The translations under genes and the position numbers were made by a program. Shown here piece after piece: positions 43,844 through 52,500 of a stretch of 64,000 nt of DNA. This DNA comes from Rummeliibacillus pycnus_B. GTDB taxonomy: Bacteria; Bacillota; Bacilli; Bacillales_A; Planococcaceae. Numbering within the stretch: the stretch's first letter is position 1; each line of letters opens with the position of its first letter. Under the pieces are notes generated by a model. It saw only the letters and a program-made list of their open reading frames with translations, ran no database searches and was not told where the DNA came from. Location: NCBI RefSeq assembly GCF_050459865.1, contig NZ_JBCMNM010000003.1, forward strand, positions 1 to 64,000, read 5' to 3'.

Positions 43844-45004
43844 ATGAGAGCAGTAATGGATCAGAGGAAATGGCATTGGTTGGACTATTTTCTATTTCTC
43901 ATGCGTACGGTATGGTTTACTTATAATGGCTACGCGATATTGGTTGGTTCGATTGGTTCAGTAAAGTGGATGTTACTATTATGGGCTAGTTGTTCATACA
44001 TAATCCCTTATCAATTTTATCGGCCCGGGCGTATTAAATTCCAATATTATTTAATCGCCGAGGTGCTGTTAACGGGTTCATTGTTTATTTACTTATCGAG
44101 TCAGTATGAAATATCAGTGACTTACAGTTTTCTACTCTTACCTATCATGACTGTTGCTTATGCTTGTCAAGTTAAGCCATTAATTTGGTTAGGACCTTTT
44201 TTATTAGCTGGTACATGGGCCAGTATTCTCTTTACTAATTATGATTTCTTTGCACTCTTTATTGACACAACTATTTTTTATGGTATTGGCTTTTGTTTAG
44301 GGAGAATGACGATTGTCAATAACGCTAATAAAGAGTTAATTTCCTCTATTGAGGAGAAAAACAAAGATCTGGAATATTACTCAAAAAAGATTGAGGAACT
44401 GACGATTAAGGAAGAACGAAATAGAGTTTCACAAGATTTGCATGATACAGTTGGCCATATTTTCACATCGGTCATAACAAGTTTAGATGCCCTTCCTTTT
44501 CTATATCAGGCAGATAAAAAAGAAGCAGAAAAAAGTATAAAAGAGATTTCAGATTTAGCGCGAAATGGATTGAATGATGTGAGAAAAACAATTCACCATA
44601 TGTCGCCAACGAATCATCAAACGCTTGTTGAATCGATGAAAGAATTGATTGCTGATTTTACCAAACATACATCAACAGATATAAAACTGAATGTCGAAGG
44701 GGATGTGACCGAAGTCGGTGAAAGAATAAAGTTTGCCATTATTCGTTGTATACAAGAAGGACTTACAAATGCGAAAAAACATGGTCAGGCAACTTTAATT
44801 AAAATAAATATTTCATTTAACCAAGAAGAATTGATTGTTCTTATTGAAGATAATGGAAATGGTTGTAATGATTTAATTTTAGGGTTTGGCTTACGCTCAA
44901 TGAAAGATCGAATATCGGCATTAGCGGGTACAGTTAACTTTTATTCTAAATTGAATAACGGTATGAGGATAACGTGTAACATACCTATGGCAAAGGATGT
45001 TTAA
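43844..45004 (+). CDS. NarL/DesK-type sensor histidine kinase
   Basis: A 386-residue kinase with five or six N-terminal membrane segments (about 14-160) and no large external domain. A short coiled coil (about 168-190) leads to HisKA_3 with EERNRVSQDLHDTVGHIFTS (phospho-His near 204). The HATPase domain is at about 290-383 (EDNGNGC, GFGLRSMKDRI). Such kinases sense membrane state or hydrophobic signals. The paired LuxR-type regulator starts 6 bp later. The stimulus is unknown. Start ATG with GGGGGGAT. Confidence 0.9.
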   Translation: MRAVMDQRKWHWLDYFLFLMRTVWFTYNGYAILVGSIGSVKWMLLLWASCSYIIPYQFYRPGRIKFQYYLIAEVLLTGSLFIYLSSQYEISVTYSFLLLPIMTVAYACQVKPLIWLGPFLLAGTWASILFTNYDFFALFIDTTIFYGIGFCLGRMTIVNNANKELISSIEEKNKDLEYYSKKIEELTIKEERNRVSQDLHDTVGHIFTSVITSLDALPFLYQADKKEAEKSIKEISDLARNGLNDVRKTIHHMSPTNHQTLVESMKELIADFTKHTSTDIKLNVEGDVTEVGERIKFAIIRCIQEGLTNAKKHGQATLIKINISFNQEELIVLIEDNGNGCNDLILGFGLRSMKDRISALAGTVNFYSKLNNGMRITCNIPMAKDV

Positions 45005-45009
45005 TTATA

Positions 45010-45684
45010 ATGATTAAAGCGGCAATAGTTGAAGATCAAGAGATTTTAAGAAAAAGCTTAAAAATTGTGATTGAAAGTATTTCTGACATCGAGATAGTTG
45101 GAACTGCGGAAAATGGAGAACAGGCAATTGCTTTATGCGAAAAGGAAAACCTTGATATTGTTTTAATGGATATTCAAATGCCGGTGATGGATGGTGTACA
45201 GGCAACAGATGAAATTAAAAAACGTTGGCCCAATATAAAAGTTATCATCCTTACTACTTTTCAAGATGTTACACACGTTTTGAATGCCTTAAATGCTGGT
45301 GCGGAAGGTTATATATTAAAAGCTGTTGATCCTGAATTTTTAGTTCAGGGAATTAAAATGGTGTTTCACGGAGGTTCCCTCATTCCTCAACAATTAGCAA
45401 AAGAGGTGTTTGGTCAGATACAATCCAATAATAACGAACACACGGAACAATTTGACTATAACTCTATGAATCATCCATATGATTTAAATAATCAAGAATT
45501 AAAAGTTTTAAAATGTATAACTCAAGGATTGTCCAATAAAGACATTTCAGAAAAGATGTATCTTTCAATTGGAACTGTGAAAAATTATATTTCCAACATT
45601 TATTCGAAGTTAAATGTAAAAAACAGGTCTGCTGCTATAATTAAAGCAATGGAAGAGAGTCTAGTAGAAGATAAGAAACATTGA
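45010..45684 (+). CDS. NarL/LuxR-type response regulator
   Basis: A 224-residue regulator. The receiver domain has phospho-Asp in LDIVLMDIQMPVMDGV (about residue 54) and Lys in YILKAVDPEF. The C-terminal LuxR HTH is LNNQELKVLKCITQGLSNKD with GTVKNYISNIYSKL. The pair ends in a strong terminator, so targets are elsewhere or the pair is autoregulated; the hydrolase gene downstream has its own start region. Confidence 0.92.
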   Translation: MIKAAIVEDQEILRKSLKIVIESISDIEIVGTAENGEQAIALCEKENLDIVLMDIQMPVMDGVQATDEIKKRWPNIKVIILTTFQDVTHVLNALNAGAEGYILKAVDPEFLVQGIKMVFHGGSLIPQQLAKEVFGQIQSNNNEHTEQFDYNSMNHPYDLNNQELKVLKCITQGLSNKDISEKMYLSIGTVKNYISNIYSKLNVKNRSAAIIKAMEESLVEDKKH

Positions 45685-45690
45685 AGTAAA

Positions 45691-45736
45691 AGAATGTAGA
45701 CAAAGTTAAATCGACTTTGTCTACATTCTTTTTTAA
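45691..45736 (+). terminator. Terminator of the two-component operon
   Basis: A 15-bp stem, AGAATGTAGACAAAGT (45691-45706) with ACTTTGTCTACATTCT (45714-45729), followed by TTTTTT. The sequence from 45737 to 45980 shows no further structure of note. Confidence 0.92.
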
Positions 45737-45995
45737 TTGTGATGAACTGGAACGTTATCTTGAATTTGTTTACCATGGGCAATTCCATCATTTACAGTCT
45801 GACCGTGGATCGTCTTTAGAGAGCATCAATTACTTTTCAATAGCCACTTTTTTAAAGAAGTAATTAGCCAATGGTCATAAGTTGTCGTTTTTTTAAAATA
45901 GTTATTACTTTTTAATGACTTACCGGCACTACATTATATTACTTTTTATTTGTATAGTAAAAGTATGAAATGAAATTTAAAAAGGAGGTAAAAAA

Positions 45996-46079
45996 GTGCA
46001 TGCTCAAATCCAGTACAACTTGCAAACTGTTTATTTTAATGAAGATGGAAAAGACGTGAATAAAGATACACTAAGTTAG
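45996..46079 (+). CDS. Small ORF upstream of the serine hydrolase
   Basis: A 27-codon ORF, GTG start at 45996, with an exceptionally good AAAGGAGGT 8 nt upstream. It encodes MHAQIQYNLQTVYFNEDGKD then VNKDTLS. It ends 33 bp before the ATG of the serine hydrolase, so it may be a small protein, a leader peptide or the stump of a lost gene. No family is recognised. The perfect ribosome binding site is the only strong evidence. Confidence 0.45.
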   Translation: MHAQIQYNLQTVYFNEDGKDVNKDTLS

Positions 46080-46112
46080 AATAAAGTTCATTTTATAGAA
46101 TTGGGGGACACC

Positions 46113-47651
46113 ATGAAAAGTTTAACAGTAACAAAAATCGGAAAATTAATACTAATCCTTCTTATGTTTATTATTACATCATTAAATGAGAAGGCTTTGG
46201 CAGCTGAAAATCATAATGATTTAGACGTTTCTAAAATTGATGAATACATGAACAATGAACTTAAGAGACAAAAAATCCCCGGTGCTTCTATAGCGATAGT
46301 AAAAGGTGATAAAGTACAATATATCAAAGGTTATGGAATTTCAGAACCTAATGGAAATAAAATGACACCACAGACGCCAGTTGTCCTTGGATCTGTAAGT
46401 AAATCTTTTACTGCACTAGCCATCATGCAATTAGTAGACCAAGGAATGATTCAATTGGATAATCCGGTTCAACAATATATACCTTGGTTTAGAGTATCAG
46501 ATGAGGAAGCATCAAAAGAAATTACCATCCGGCATTTATTAAATCATACCAGTGGAATATCTGAATATGATGGGCAACGTGCTATATCTGAAGGTGATCA
46601 ATCGTTAAAAAAACTTGTAGAGAGTTTAAAAGGACTACGCCTAGAAAAAAAAGTCGGTGAATCATACCAATATTCCAATCTGAATTACGCTATTTTAGGT
46701 TTAGTCATTGAAGAAGTCACAAAGACTCCCTATGATGAATATATAAGAAGAAATATTTATAAACCGCTTCAAATGGTAAATAGTTATACAGATCCAAAAG
46801 AAGATAAAAACAATACGATAGCAACTGGCTATAGAACGATGTTTGGATTTAAACTACCAACAGAACAATTAAATCATGAAGCAAACGTTCCTCATGGTTA
46901 TCTCATTTCAAGTGCTGAAGATATGGCAAATTATATGATTGCTATATTAAATAATGGTCAATTTAAAGGTGAAAGAGTTTTGACAAAACAAAGTATGGCT
47001 GAAATGCATCAACCATCATCTTTTATTGATAATCATACTTATTATGCGATGGGATGGGAAGTAAATAATGATGTGATATCGCATAATGGTTGGACGGAAA
47101 ATACATATACAAGGGTTCTTTTAGATAATGAGTATGGAATTACATTACTAATCAATTCATTCGATTATTTAAATAGTAATCGATATGATCAGATGGTGAC
47201 GAATCTATACAATTTTGTTAAACATAATGAACCTCTGAAAAGCGAAGAGAATCCTTTTTTGATTTATATCATATTTGATTTAATTATTGTTGTGGCAATG
47301 GTATTTATAACTTTTTCAATTTATAAAATGTTCAAACAGCAAAAACGTAAAGTAAAGCATTTCAGGGTAATAGTTAATGTAGTGTCTTTGCTTGTTTTTA
47401 ACTTCTTACTACCATTATTAATATTGTATGATTTTACTATAGTTGCACCATTATCAACGGTAACATTATTTGTTCCAGGCATTGGGCATGCTTTATTTAT
47501 CATTTCAATATCCCTAATTATTCTGGGCGTAATTAAGATTGGTAAACTAATACGTATTAAGCTAAACGCAGATAAAAGCTCAAAAGAAAATAGGAGAGTA
47601 ATTGAATTCAATGAAATTAACCATAAGTCATATGATAAATTCATTAATTGA
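46113..47651 (+). CDS. Secreted membrane-anchored serine hydrolase (class C beta-lactamase/PBP-like)
   Basis: A 512-residue protein with a signal peptide (about residues 1-30). A beta-lactamase/transpeptidase-like domain follows, with S-x-x-K as Ser94-Lys97 (GSVSKS) and YSN in SYQYSNLNYAILG (about 190); the third motif is HNGWTEN near 328 instead of the usual KTG-type box. Three to four C-terminal membrane segments occupy about 385-490. This layout resembles Bacillus PBP4*/FmtA-like and esterase proteins acting outside the membrane. The TTG at 46101 is in frame, but ATG 46113 is well spaced from GGGGG. Confidence 0.85.
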   Translation: MKSLTVTKIGKLILILLMFIITSLNEKALAAENHNDLDVSKIDEYMNNELKRQKIPGASIAIVKGDKVQYIKGYGISEPNGNKMTPQTPVVLGSVSKSFTALAIMQLVDQGMIQLDNPVQQYIPWFRVSDEEASKEITIRHLLNHTSGISEYDGQRAISEGDQSLKKLVESLKGLRLEKKVGESYQYSNLNYAILGLVIEEVTKTPYDEYIRRNIYKPLQMVNSYTDPKEDKNNTIATGYRTMFGFKLPTEQLNHEANVPHGYLISSAEDMANYMIAILNNGQFKGERVLTKQSMAEMHQPSSFIDNHTYYAMGWEVNNDVISHNGWTENTYTRVLLDNEYGITLLINSFDYLNSNRYDQMVTNLYNFVKHNEPLKSEENPFLIYIIFDLIIVVAMVFITFSIYKMFKQQKRKVKHFRVIVNVVSLLVFNFLLPLLILYDFTIVAPLSTVTLFVPGIGHALFIISISLIILGVIKIGKLIRIKLNADKSSKENRRVIEFNEINHKSYDKFIN

Positions 47652-47737
47652 GAATTAACAAGTTGAATTTTCTTGTAACCATAATAAGGAGGGCGTTGAT
47701 CCAAAGGATTAACGCTTTTTCTGTTGAAATTATTGCA

Positions 47738-47860
47738 CTAACAGAGGAGGCTTCCGAGGAGGCTCAACGATCGCTTAGCACGAAAGCGCCATCTGGAGCG
47801 GCATACTATGTTAATACTGGAAATGAAAAAATATCCGAATTATTGAGTAGTTTATTTAGA
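47738..47860 (+). repeat. Dispersed GC-rich intergenic repeat, copy 3
   Basis: Shares CTTCCGAGGAGGC, CTTAGCACGAAAGCGCCATC and TGGAGCGGCAT with copy 1 and the core with copy 2, again followed by the AT-rich tail (ACTGGAAATGAA, CCGAATTATTGAG). Compared with copy 2 the 5' half is missing. It occupies most of the gap between the serine hydrolase and the YitT gene. Confidence 0.8.
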
Positions 47861-48017
47861 AACTATTCGCATTTTTTAACTAGAAAAGCATTTATGAAAT
47901 TGACTCATTAATGTAAAAAATAAAACATTAACAATTCAACTTTGTATTTCAATTAAAACATGTTCTGTTCTATTATTTCATAACATGGAATATGTGTTGT
48001 CCTTAGAGGGGGTTTAT

Positions 48018-48596
48018 ATGTATTTCCTAAAGAAAGCCTCAATTATAATTATTGGAAGTGTTTTTTTATCACTTGGAATAAACTTATTTTTAACACCTTA
48101 TAAAATACTAGATGGGGGAATTGTAGGATTAGCATTAATTTTAAACTATTTATACAATTTGAAAGTTGGCCTAATGATTATTATTTTGAGTATGCCGATT
48201 TTTATTGTTGCTTGGTTTAGATATAGAACTTATTTTTACAATAGTTTGCATGGTTTACTTTTATCCTCTTTTACCATTGATTTATTAAAACCCTTCCGCT
48301 CCTTAATTGATATTAGTGCAGTTTTTAGTTCGATTTTAGGAGGAATCTTTGTTGGTATTGGCATTGGATTAATGTTACGATACCGTACAAGTACTGGAGG
48401 GACTGATCTAGTTGCTCAATTCGTAAGTGTTAAAACAGGTGTAAACGTTGGAATTGTTATTTTCATGATTGATATCATTGTTATTTTATTAGGGGGAGTT
48501 TTAATATCAGCACATACGCTCTTACTATCAATTATTACTTTATTAGTAGTTGGGATAACAACTAGTCTCATTACAAGGAAAATTGTTCATACCTAA
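48018..48596 (+). CDS. YitT family membrane protein (lacks DUF2179 domain)
   Basis: A 192-residue protein with five or six membrane segments. GSVFLSLGINLFLTPYKILD and GIGIGLMLRYRTSTGGTDLV are the YitT family hallmarks. Typical YitT proteins are about 280 residues and end in a soluble DUF2179 domain; here the protein stops after the membrane part. The ATG at 47985 is in frame, but AGAGGGGG precedes ATG 48018. Function unknown; a transporter is often assumed. Confidence 0.82.
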   Translation: MYFLKKASIIIIGSVFLSLGINLFLTPYKILDGGIVGLALILNYLYNLKVGLMIIILSMPIFIVAWFRYRTYFYNSLHGLLLSSFTIDLLKPFRSLIDISAVFSSILGGIFVGIGIGLMLRYRTSTGGTDLVAQFVSVKTGVNVGIVIFMIDIIVILLGGVLISAHTLLLSIITLLVVGITTSLITRKIVHT

Positions 48597-48664
48597 TCGA
48601 AGGATCGAGCAAACATACAACAATTTGTGTTGAAAGACAAAAAAATCGAGAACTGACATAGTAA

Positions 48665-48695
48665 GAAAAAAGCATGGCGAATGCCATGCTTTTTT
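48665..48695. terminator. Terminator between converging yitT and MFS genes
   Basis: Arms AAAAAAGCATGGC (48665-48677) and GCCATGCTTTTTT (48683-48695), able to work in both directions. Confidence 0.9.
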
Positions 48696-48751
48696 ACGTA
48701 TCGTTGGGGAATGTTCTTCTAATTATTTATTGTCAGTAGATTTATCGGAAT

Positions 48752-50356
48752 TTAATTGTCACCTTTTGCTTCTTTTTTAGGATCAGACAGCTTAATTTTC
48801 TTCATAAAGAATGATAAAATGGCACCCAATATTACAAATATTAAGCCAATAAGAAATACGCTATGCAATGCATCAACTAATGTAGATTTTAGAATAGGAA
48901 CCATCATATTTTGAATCGAAGTAGGAATTTTTTCTAATGTTTCTGGACTTAGCAACATATTATAGACCCCTTGAGGCGACTCTTTAATCATACCTTCAAA
49001 TTGTTGTACTAACGGACCTGCTTCTGGTGGAAGCTTCTCTAGCGTAGGAACTAATTGGTCTGTGAGTAAATTTGTTGAACGGTAATTCATAACAGCTCCC
49101 AAAATTGTCATTCCAAATGTTCCACCGATTTGACGGAAAAATTGACTGGATGATGTAACAACACCTAATTCTGACTTTGGAAAACTTTCTTGTAAGGCAA
49201 GGGTTAGAATTGGCATTACTAATCCCATACCTAAGCCAAGTGTTGCCATAAAGCTCATTGCCACTAATTTTGTAGTGTCAATCTGCATTGTCGATAATAA
49301 CCAAAAACCTACTCCCATGATAATCATACCAATGATAATTTGCGTTTTAACGCCAATCTTTCTAACTAACTGACCTCCAAAAATACTTGCAACCATCATG
49401 GATACCATCATTGGAATCATCGTCGTTCCAGATTGTGATGGACTCATTCCTATTATCCCTTGCATAAATAGAGGAACAAACATAATGGCACCAAACATTC
49501 CCACAGACATAAGGAATCCAATACCGTTTAAAATGGAAAAAGTCTTATTTTTAAATAAATGCATAGGTAAAATCGCATCGCTTGTTTTAGATTCAATGAT
49601 AACAAAACTAATGAGAAACACAGCAGATATTACAAAAAGAGAGACAATCTGCCATGAGCCCCATGGATAATCCTTACCTCCAAATGTCAAAGCAAGAAGT
49701 AAACTAACAACGCCAACAATCATCGTAAAGATTCCAGCGAAGTCTATTTTAATTGGTCCTTCTAGTTTTTTATTTTTAAGCCCTAAACTAATTAAAATGG
49801 CTGCAAGAATACCAACTGGCATATTAATGTAAAATACCCATCTCCAGTTGGCCGCATCTACAATCCACCCGCCAATCTGGGGACCTATAACGGATGAGAG
49901 ACCGAAAATAGCACCGAAAACACCTTGCCATTTTGCTCTTTGGGCACCCGTAAAAATATCACCAATAATAATCATTGCCATTGGCATCATTACGCCTCCG
50001 CCTAAACCTTGAATTCCACGGAAAATGATTAATTGGGTCATTGATTGTGCCATTCCACAAAGAGCAGAGCCAATCAAGAATATAATAATCCCCGTAACAT
50101 ACACGGATTTGCGCCCAATCAAATCTGCCAATTTACCTGTAACAGGTACAACGGTAGTGGATGTTAGCATGTAGGCTGTTGTAAGCCATGTCATGACACC
50201 TAATCCTCCAAGTTCCCCTACAATTCTTGGCATAGCAGTTCCAACAATTGTATTATCAAGTGCAGCGAAAAGCATAGCAACTAATAAACCGACGATCAAT
50301 AGACCCCGATGTTTAGTACTCTCATCTTCAAAAGCTACTGCTTTCTGAGTATCCAT
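48752..50356 (-). CDS. DHA2-type MFS multidrug exporter (14 TMS)
   Basis: A 534-residue major facilitator protein with 14 predicted membrane segments. Motif A reads GKLADLIGRKSVY after the second helix, and motif C is near GAIFGLSSVIGPQIGGWIVD in helix five, marking a proton-coupled exporter. LDNTIVGTAMPRIVGELGG at the first helix is the DHA2 motif D1. A roughly 75-residue loop near 430-500 precedes the last helix. Probable drug or toxin efflux. The TetR gene lies upstream on the same strand, and a perfect palindrome (50418-50442) lies before the start. Confidence 0.9.
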   Translation of the reverse strand: MDTQKAVAFEDESTKHRGLLIVGLLVAMLFAALDNTIVGTAMPRIVGELGGLGVMTWLTTAYMLTSTTVVPVTGKLADLIGRKSVYVTGIIIFLIGSALCGMAQSMTQLIIFRGIQGLGGGVMMPMAMIIIGDIFTGAQRAKWQGVFGAIFGLSSVIGPQIGGWIVDAANWRWVFYINMPVGILAAILISLGLKNKKLEGPIKIDFAGIFTMIVGVVSLLLALTFGGKDYPWGSWQIVSLFVISAVFLISFVIIESKTSDAILPMHLFKNKTFSILNGIGFLMSVGMFGAIMFVPLFMQGIIGMSPSQSGTTMIPMMVSMMVASIFGGQLVRKIGVKTQIIIGMIIMGVGFWLLSTMQIDTTKLVAMSFMATLGLGMGLVMPILTLALQESFPKSELGVVTSSSQFFRQIGGTFGMTILGAVMNYRSTNLLTDQLVPTLEKLPPEAGPLVQQFEGMIKESPQGVYNMLLSPETLEKIPTSIQNMMVPILKSTLVDALHSVFLIGLIFVILGAILSFFMKKIKLSDPKKEAKGDN

Positions 50357-50417
50357 TTAAACCAACTCCTTTAATCTCTTACAAAACTTTGCATATACAC
50401 CTTGTTGTTAAAGTTTT

Positions 50418-50442
50418 TTCTCACCTACTCAATAGGTGAGAA
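50418..50442 (-). promoter_or_regulatory. Perfect palindrome upstream of the MFS exporter
   Basis: TTCTCACCTA (50418-50427) and TAGGTGAGAA (50433-50442) are perfectly complementary around a 5-bp centre, 62 bp before the exporter start codon. No T run follows on either strand, so an operator is more likely than a terminator. It differs from the TetR operators at 51296-51382, which suggests another regulator. Confidence 0.6.
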
Positions 50443-50520
50443 ATCCCTTATCAAAGAGGTTATTTGATATTTATTTTTCATAATCAACTTTTTTCTCATA
50501 TATTATCCTTGTGAAATCAA

Positions 50521-50622
50521 TTATTTTACTTCTTTAGCCATAATAGTGATTTTCGTTGTCAGTTCATCTAATGCGAATATATAGGGCAAAAAGATGTGAC
50601 GCCAATTTTTTATATCTTCCAT
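50521..50622 (-). pseudogene. 33-codon fragment resembling the start of a small alarmone synthetase
   Basis: The minus-strand frame encodes MEDIKNWRHIFLPYIFALDE then LTTKITIMAKEVK. WK-x(3)-PY-FALDEL-TK-x-I resembles the N-terminus of YwaC/RelP-type small (p)ppGpp synthetases, whose catalytic part is absent here. It begins 34 bp after the TetR stop and lacks a good ribosome binding site. Probably the stump of a deleted gene once in the TetR operon; the match is by memory and short. Confidence 0.35.
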
Positions 50623-50656
50623 TAGGAATTTTCTCGTTTTTGGAGTTCTAAAATGC

Positions 50657-51274
50657 CTATTTATACATGTCTTTATAAACACCTTTTTTAAGGAATGAAA
50701 GTTCTAAAGTATAATTATTTATCGCTTCATTCAAGGGTAGGTCCTTTGCGAAATTATGAATAAGATTTTGGAATGTCACAGCCATGAAAATCTTCAGAAC
50801 ATGGAATAATTCTTTTTTATCAGTTATGTTAAGTTTTTCTGTATTTATTAGACCCATAATTTCTGATAATGGATTTTCATCCGCGTTCACATTTTGAGTT
50901 AATGTATTTTCAACTTTATAATTCATATTCAAAAAGGTATTCCTAAAAAAGTTGCAATTTTCCATACTCCGAAATTTAATTAACATATAATGAAAAAAAT
51001 CAATAAATGAATCAAATAAATCGCCATTCTTTTCTCTTAAAATCGAGGTAAACTTCTCATTATCCCTTTTGGAGTTCTCATTTAATAAATAGAAGAAAAC
51101 ATCCTCTTTATCCTCAAAGTATTGATAAAAACTACCCCTAGGTATTCCTGCGTCCTTAATAATATTGGAAATTGATGCTTCGAATAATGGAACTCTTGAA
51201 AATTCCTTCATAGCTGCATTTATTAAGGTTTCTTTTTTATCTTCTGGTAAATTAAAAAAGGTTTGTTTAGGCAT
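50657..51274 (-). CDS. TetR family transcriptional repressor
   Basis: A 205-residue regulator. The N-terminal HTH includes LINAAMKEFSRVPLFEASIS and IIKDAGIPRGSFYQYFEDKE, and the C-terminal helical bundle is the ligand domain. Start ATG with GGGAGGAAA. Three copies of ATGACA-N3-TGTCAT surround its promoter, so it represses itself. The MFS exporter downstream on the same strand is the probable second target, either by readthrough or separately. Confidence 0.88.
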   Translation of the reverse strand: MPKQTFFNLPEDKKETLINAAMKEFSRVPLFEASISNIIKDAGIPRGSFYQYFEDKEDVFFYLLNENSKRDNEKFTSILREKNGDLFDSFIDFFHYMLIKFRSMENCNFFRNTFLNMNYKVENTLTQNVNADENPLSEIMGLINTEKLNITDKKELFHVLKIFMAVTFQNLIHNFAKDLPLNEAINNYTLELSFLKKGVYKDMYK

Positions 51275-51295
51275 TATTTTCCTCCCATCTCATAA

Positions 51296-51382
51296 ATGAC
51301 ACTTTGTCATAATTGAATATGAGATAATAATAATAAATGACAACATGTCATATGTCAATGAAAATATATGACACGTTGTCAT
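51296..51382 (-). promoter_or_regulatory. tetR promoter with three matching operators
   Basis: On the minus strand, TTGACA (51358-51353) and TATTAT (51335-51330) with a 17-bp spacer make a near-consensus promoter. Three palindromes ATGACA-N3-TGTCAT lie at 51296-51310, 51337-51351 (exactly within the spacer) and 51368-51382 (just upstream of -35). Centre distances are 41 and 31 bp, close to whole helical turns. Binding would block RNA polymerase. Confidence 0.85.
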
Positions 51383-51500
51383 GATTATTTATTATTTTGC
51401 TCTCAAACTCGGTAAATATTCTCCGAAACGAAGATCCAATGATCAATATGCATTCTTCTTATTAAACAAGAGGGGAGGGATTTAGTTTAATAACTATAAA

Positions 51501-51534
51501 AAAACAATGGGAAACGAATGTTTCCCATTGTTTT
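51501..51534 (-). terminator. Terminator of the EamA gene
   Basis: A 15-bp perfect stem, AAAACAATGGGAAAC (51501-51515) with GTTTCCCATTGTTTT (51520-51534), and a T run on the minus strand. Confidence 0.9.
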
Positions 51535-51538
51535 CGTG

Positions 51539-52432
51539 TTAATCGACTGGTGTTTTTATGAATCGTTTTGAAAATTTAATTGAATTTATTTCACTAATGA
51601 AAGTTGAGCCTAAAAGCAATACTCCACCAAGGATTTGAATAAATGTCATTTGCTCTTGTAGAATAACTGCTGAAATTAGTATCGCAACAAATGGATCTAC
51701 ATAACTAAGCATTGCAATACTTTGCCCCTTTAAATTTTCCATACCCGAGAAGAAAAGCCAAAATCCAATACCGGTGTTAATGACCCCTAAAATGAAAATG
51801 AAGGGAATGGAAGAACTAGGCACTTCAAAAATGCCGAAGCCAGATGTAAAGAAAACATATGGCACAAGAAGTAGTGCGGTTAGTCCAAGCTGAATAATTG
51901 TCAACTCTAACTTTTCCATATTTTTAATAAATTTATTTATCAGCAATAATGTAGCGTAAAATGCAGCTGCAATTAAACCAAAAGAAAGTCCAATGATATC
52001 ATTTATTTTAGATGCACTTATCCCTTCTCCTACAATCAAAATTAGACCAAGGATTGCAACAATAACATAAATACATTTTTGAATCGATAATTTTTCTTTA
52101 AGTATAAAGGGAGAAAGCAACATCACAAATACAGGTGCAAAATAATATCCAAGTGTTGCATTTGCAATTGTCGTATGGTCATATGACTGATAAAGAAAAA
52201 TCCAATTGCCCCCCAATGCAATACTAGAAAGTAACAACAATAAAGCATTAAGTTTAACAATATCCCAAGATATTTTCTTCTTCAACATGAAGAAAATTAA
52301 TAATAAAAATAACCATCCTATAAAACTACTTAGTAAAGCTCTTTCGCTCGAAGAAAGATCAATGTGTCGGTTAACTAAACCAATTGTACCGAAAATGATC
52401 ATTGATAATATAAACTGTATTTTAGATTTCAT
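51539..52432 (-). CDS. EamA/DMT family exporter
   Basis: A 297-residue protein with ten predicted membrane segments in two EamA repeats (about 1-140 and 150-285). GNWIFLYQSYDHTTIANATL ends the first repeat and LSYVDPFVAILISAVILQEQ marks the second, both family hallmarks. Exports a metabolite or drug; the substrate is unknown. ATG with AAGGAG. The 38-residue ORF and overlapping hairpins directly upstream suggest translation is regulated. Confidence 0.87.
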   Translation of the reverse strand: MKSKIQFILSMIIFGTIGLVNRHIDLSSSERALLSSFIGWLFLLLIFFMLKKKISWDIVKLNALLLLLSSIALGGNWIFLYQSYDHTTIANATLGYYFAPVFVMLLSPFILKEKLSIQKCIYVIVAILGLILIVGEGISASKINDIIGLSFGLIAAAFYATLLLINKFIKNMEKLELTIIQLGLTALLLVPYVFFTSGFGIFEVPSSSIPFIFILGVINTGIGFWLFFSGMENLKGQSIAMLSYVDPFVAILISAVILQEQMTFIQILGGVLLLGSTFISEINSIKFSKRFIKTPVD

Positions 52433-52445
52433 CGTTTACTCCTTC

Positions 52446-52500
52446 GAATCTGCGAAACAGCTTATATTTCGCAGATTCTTAATCTGTTTTTAATATAAGC
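52446..52500 (-). promoter_or_regulatory. Candidate translational attenuator hairpins before the EamA start
   Basis: On the minus strand, a perfect 12-bp stem (GAATCTGCGAAA 52478-52467 with TTTCGCAGATTC 52457-52446) ends directly against the AAGGAG site. Its 5' arm and loop can instead pair with the end of the leader ORF: AGCTTATATT with AATATAAGCT and CAGATT with AATCTG. The two foldings exclude each other. No T run follows, so control of translation, not termination, is implied. Confidence 0.6.

Noticed and set aside
47648..47911. 87-codon plus-strand ORF
   Set aside because: It runs through repeat copy 3, has no good start site, and the protein reads as translated repeat.
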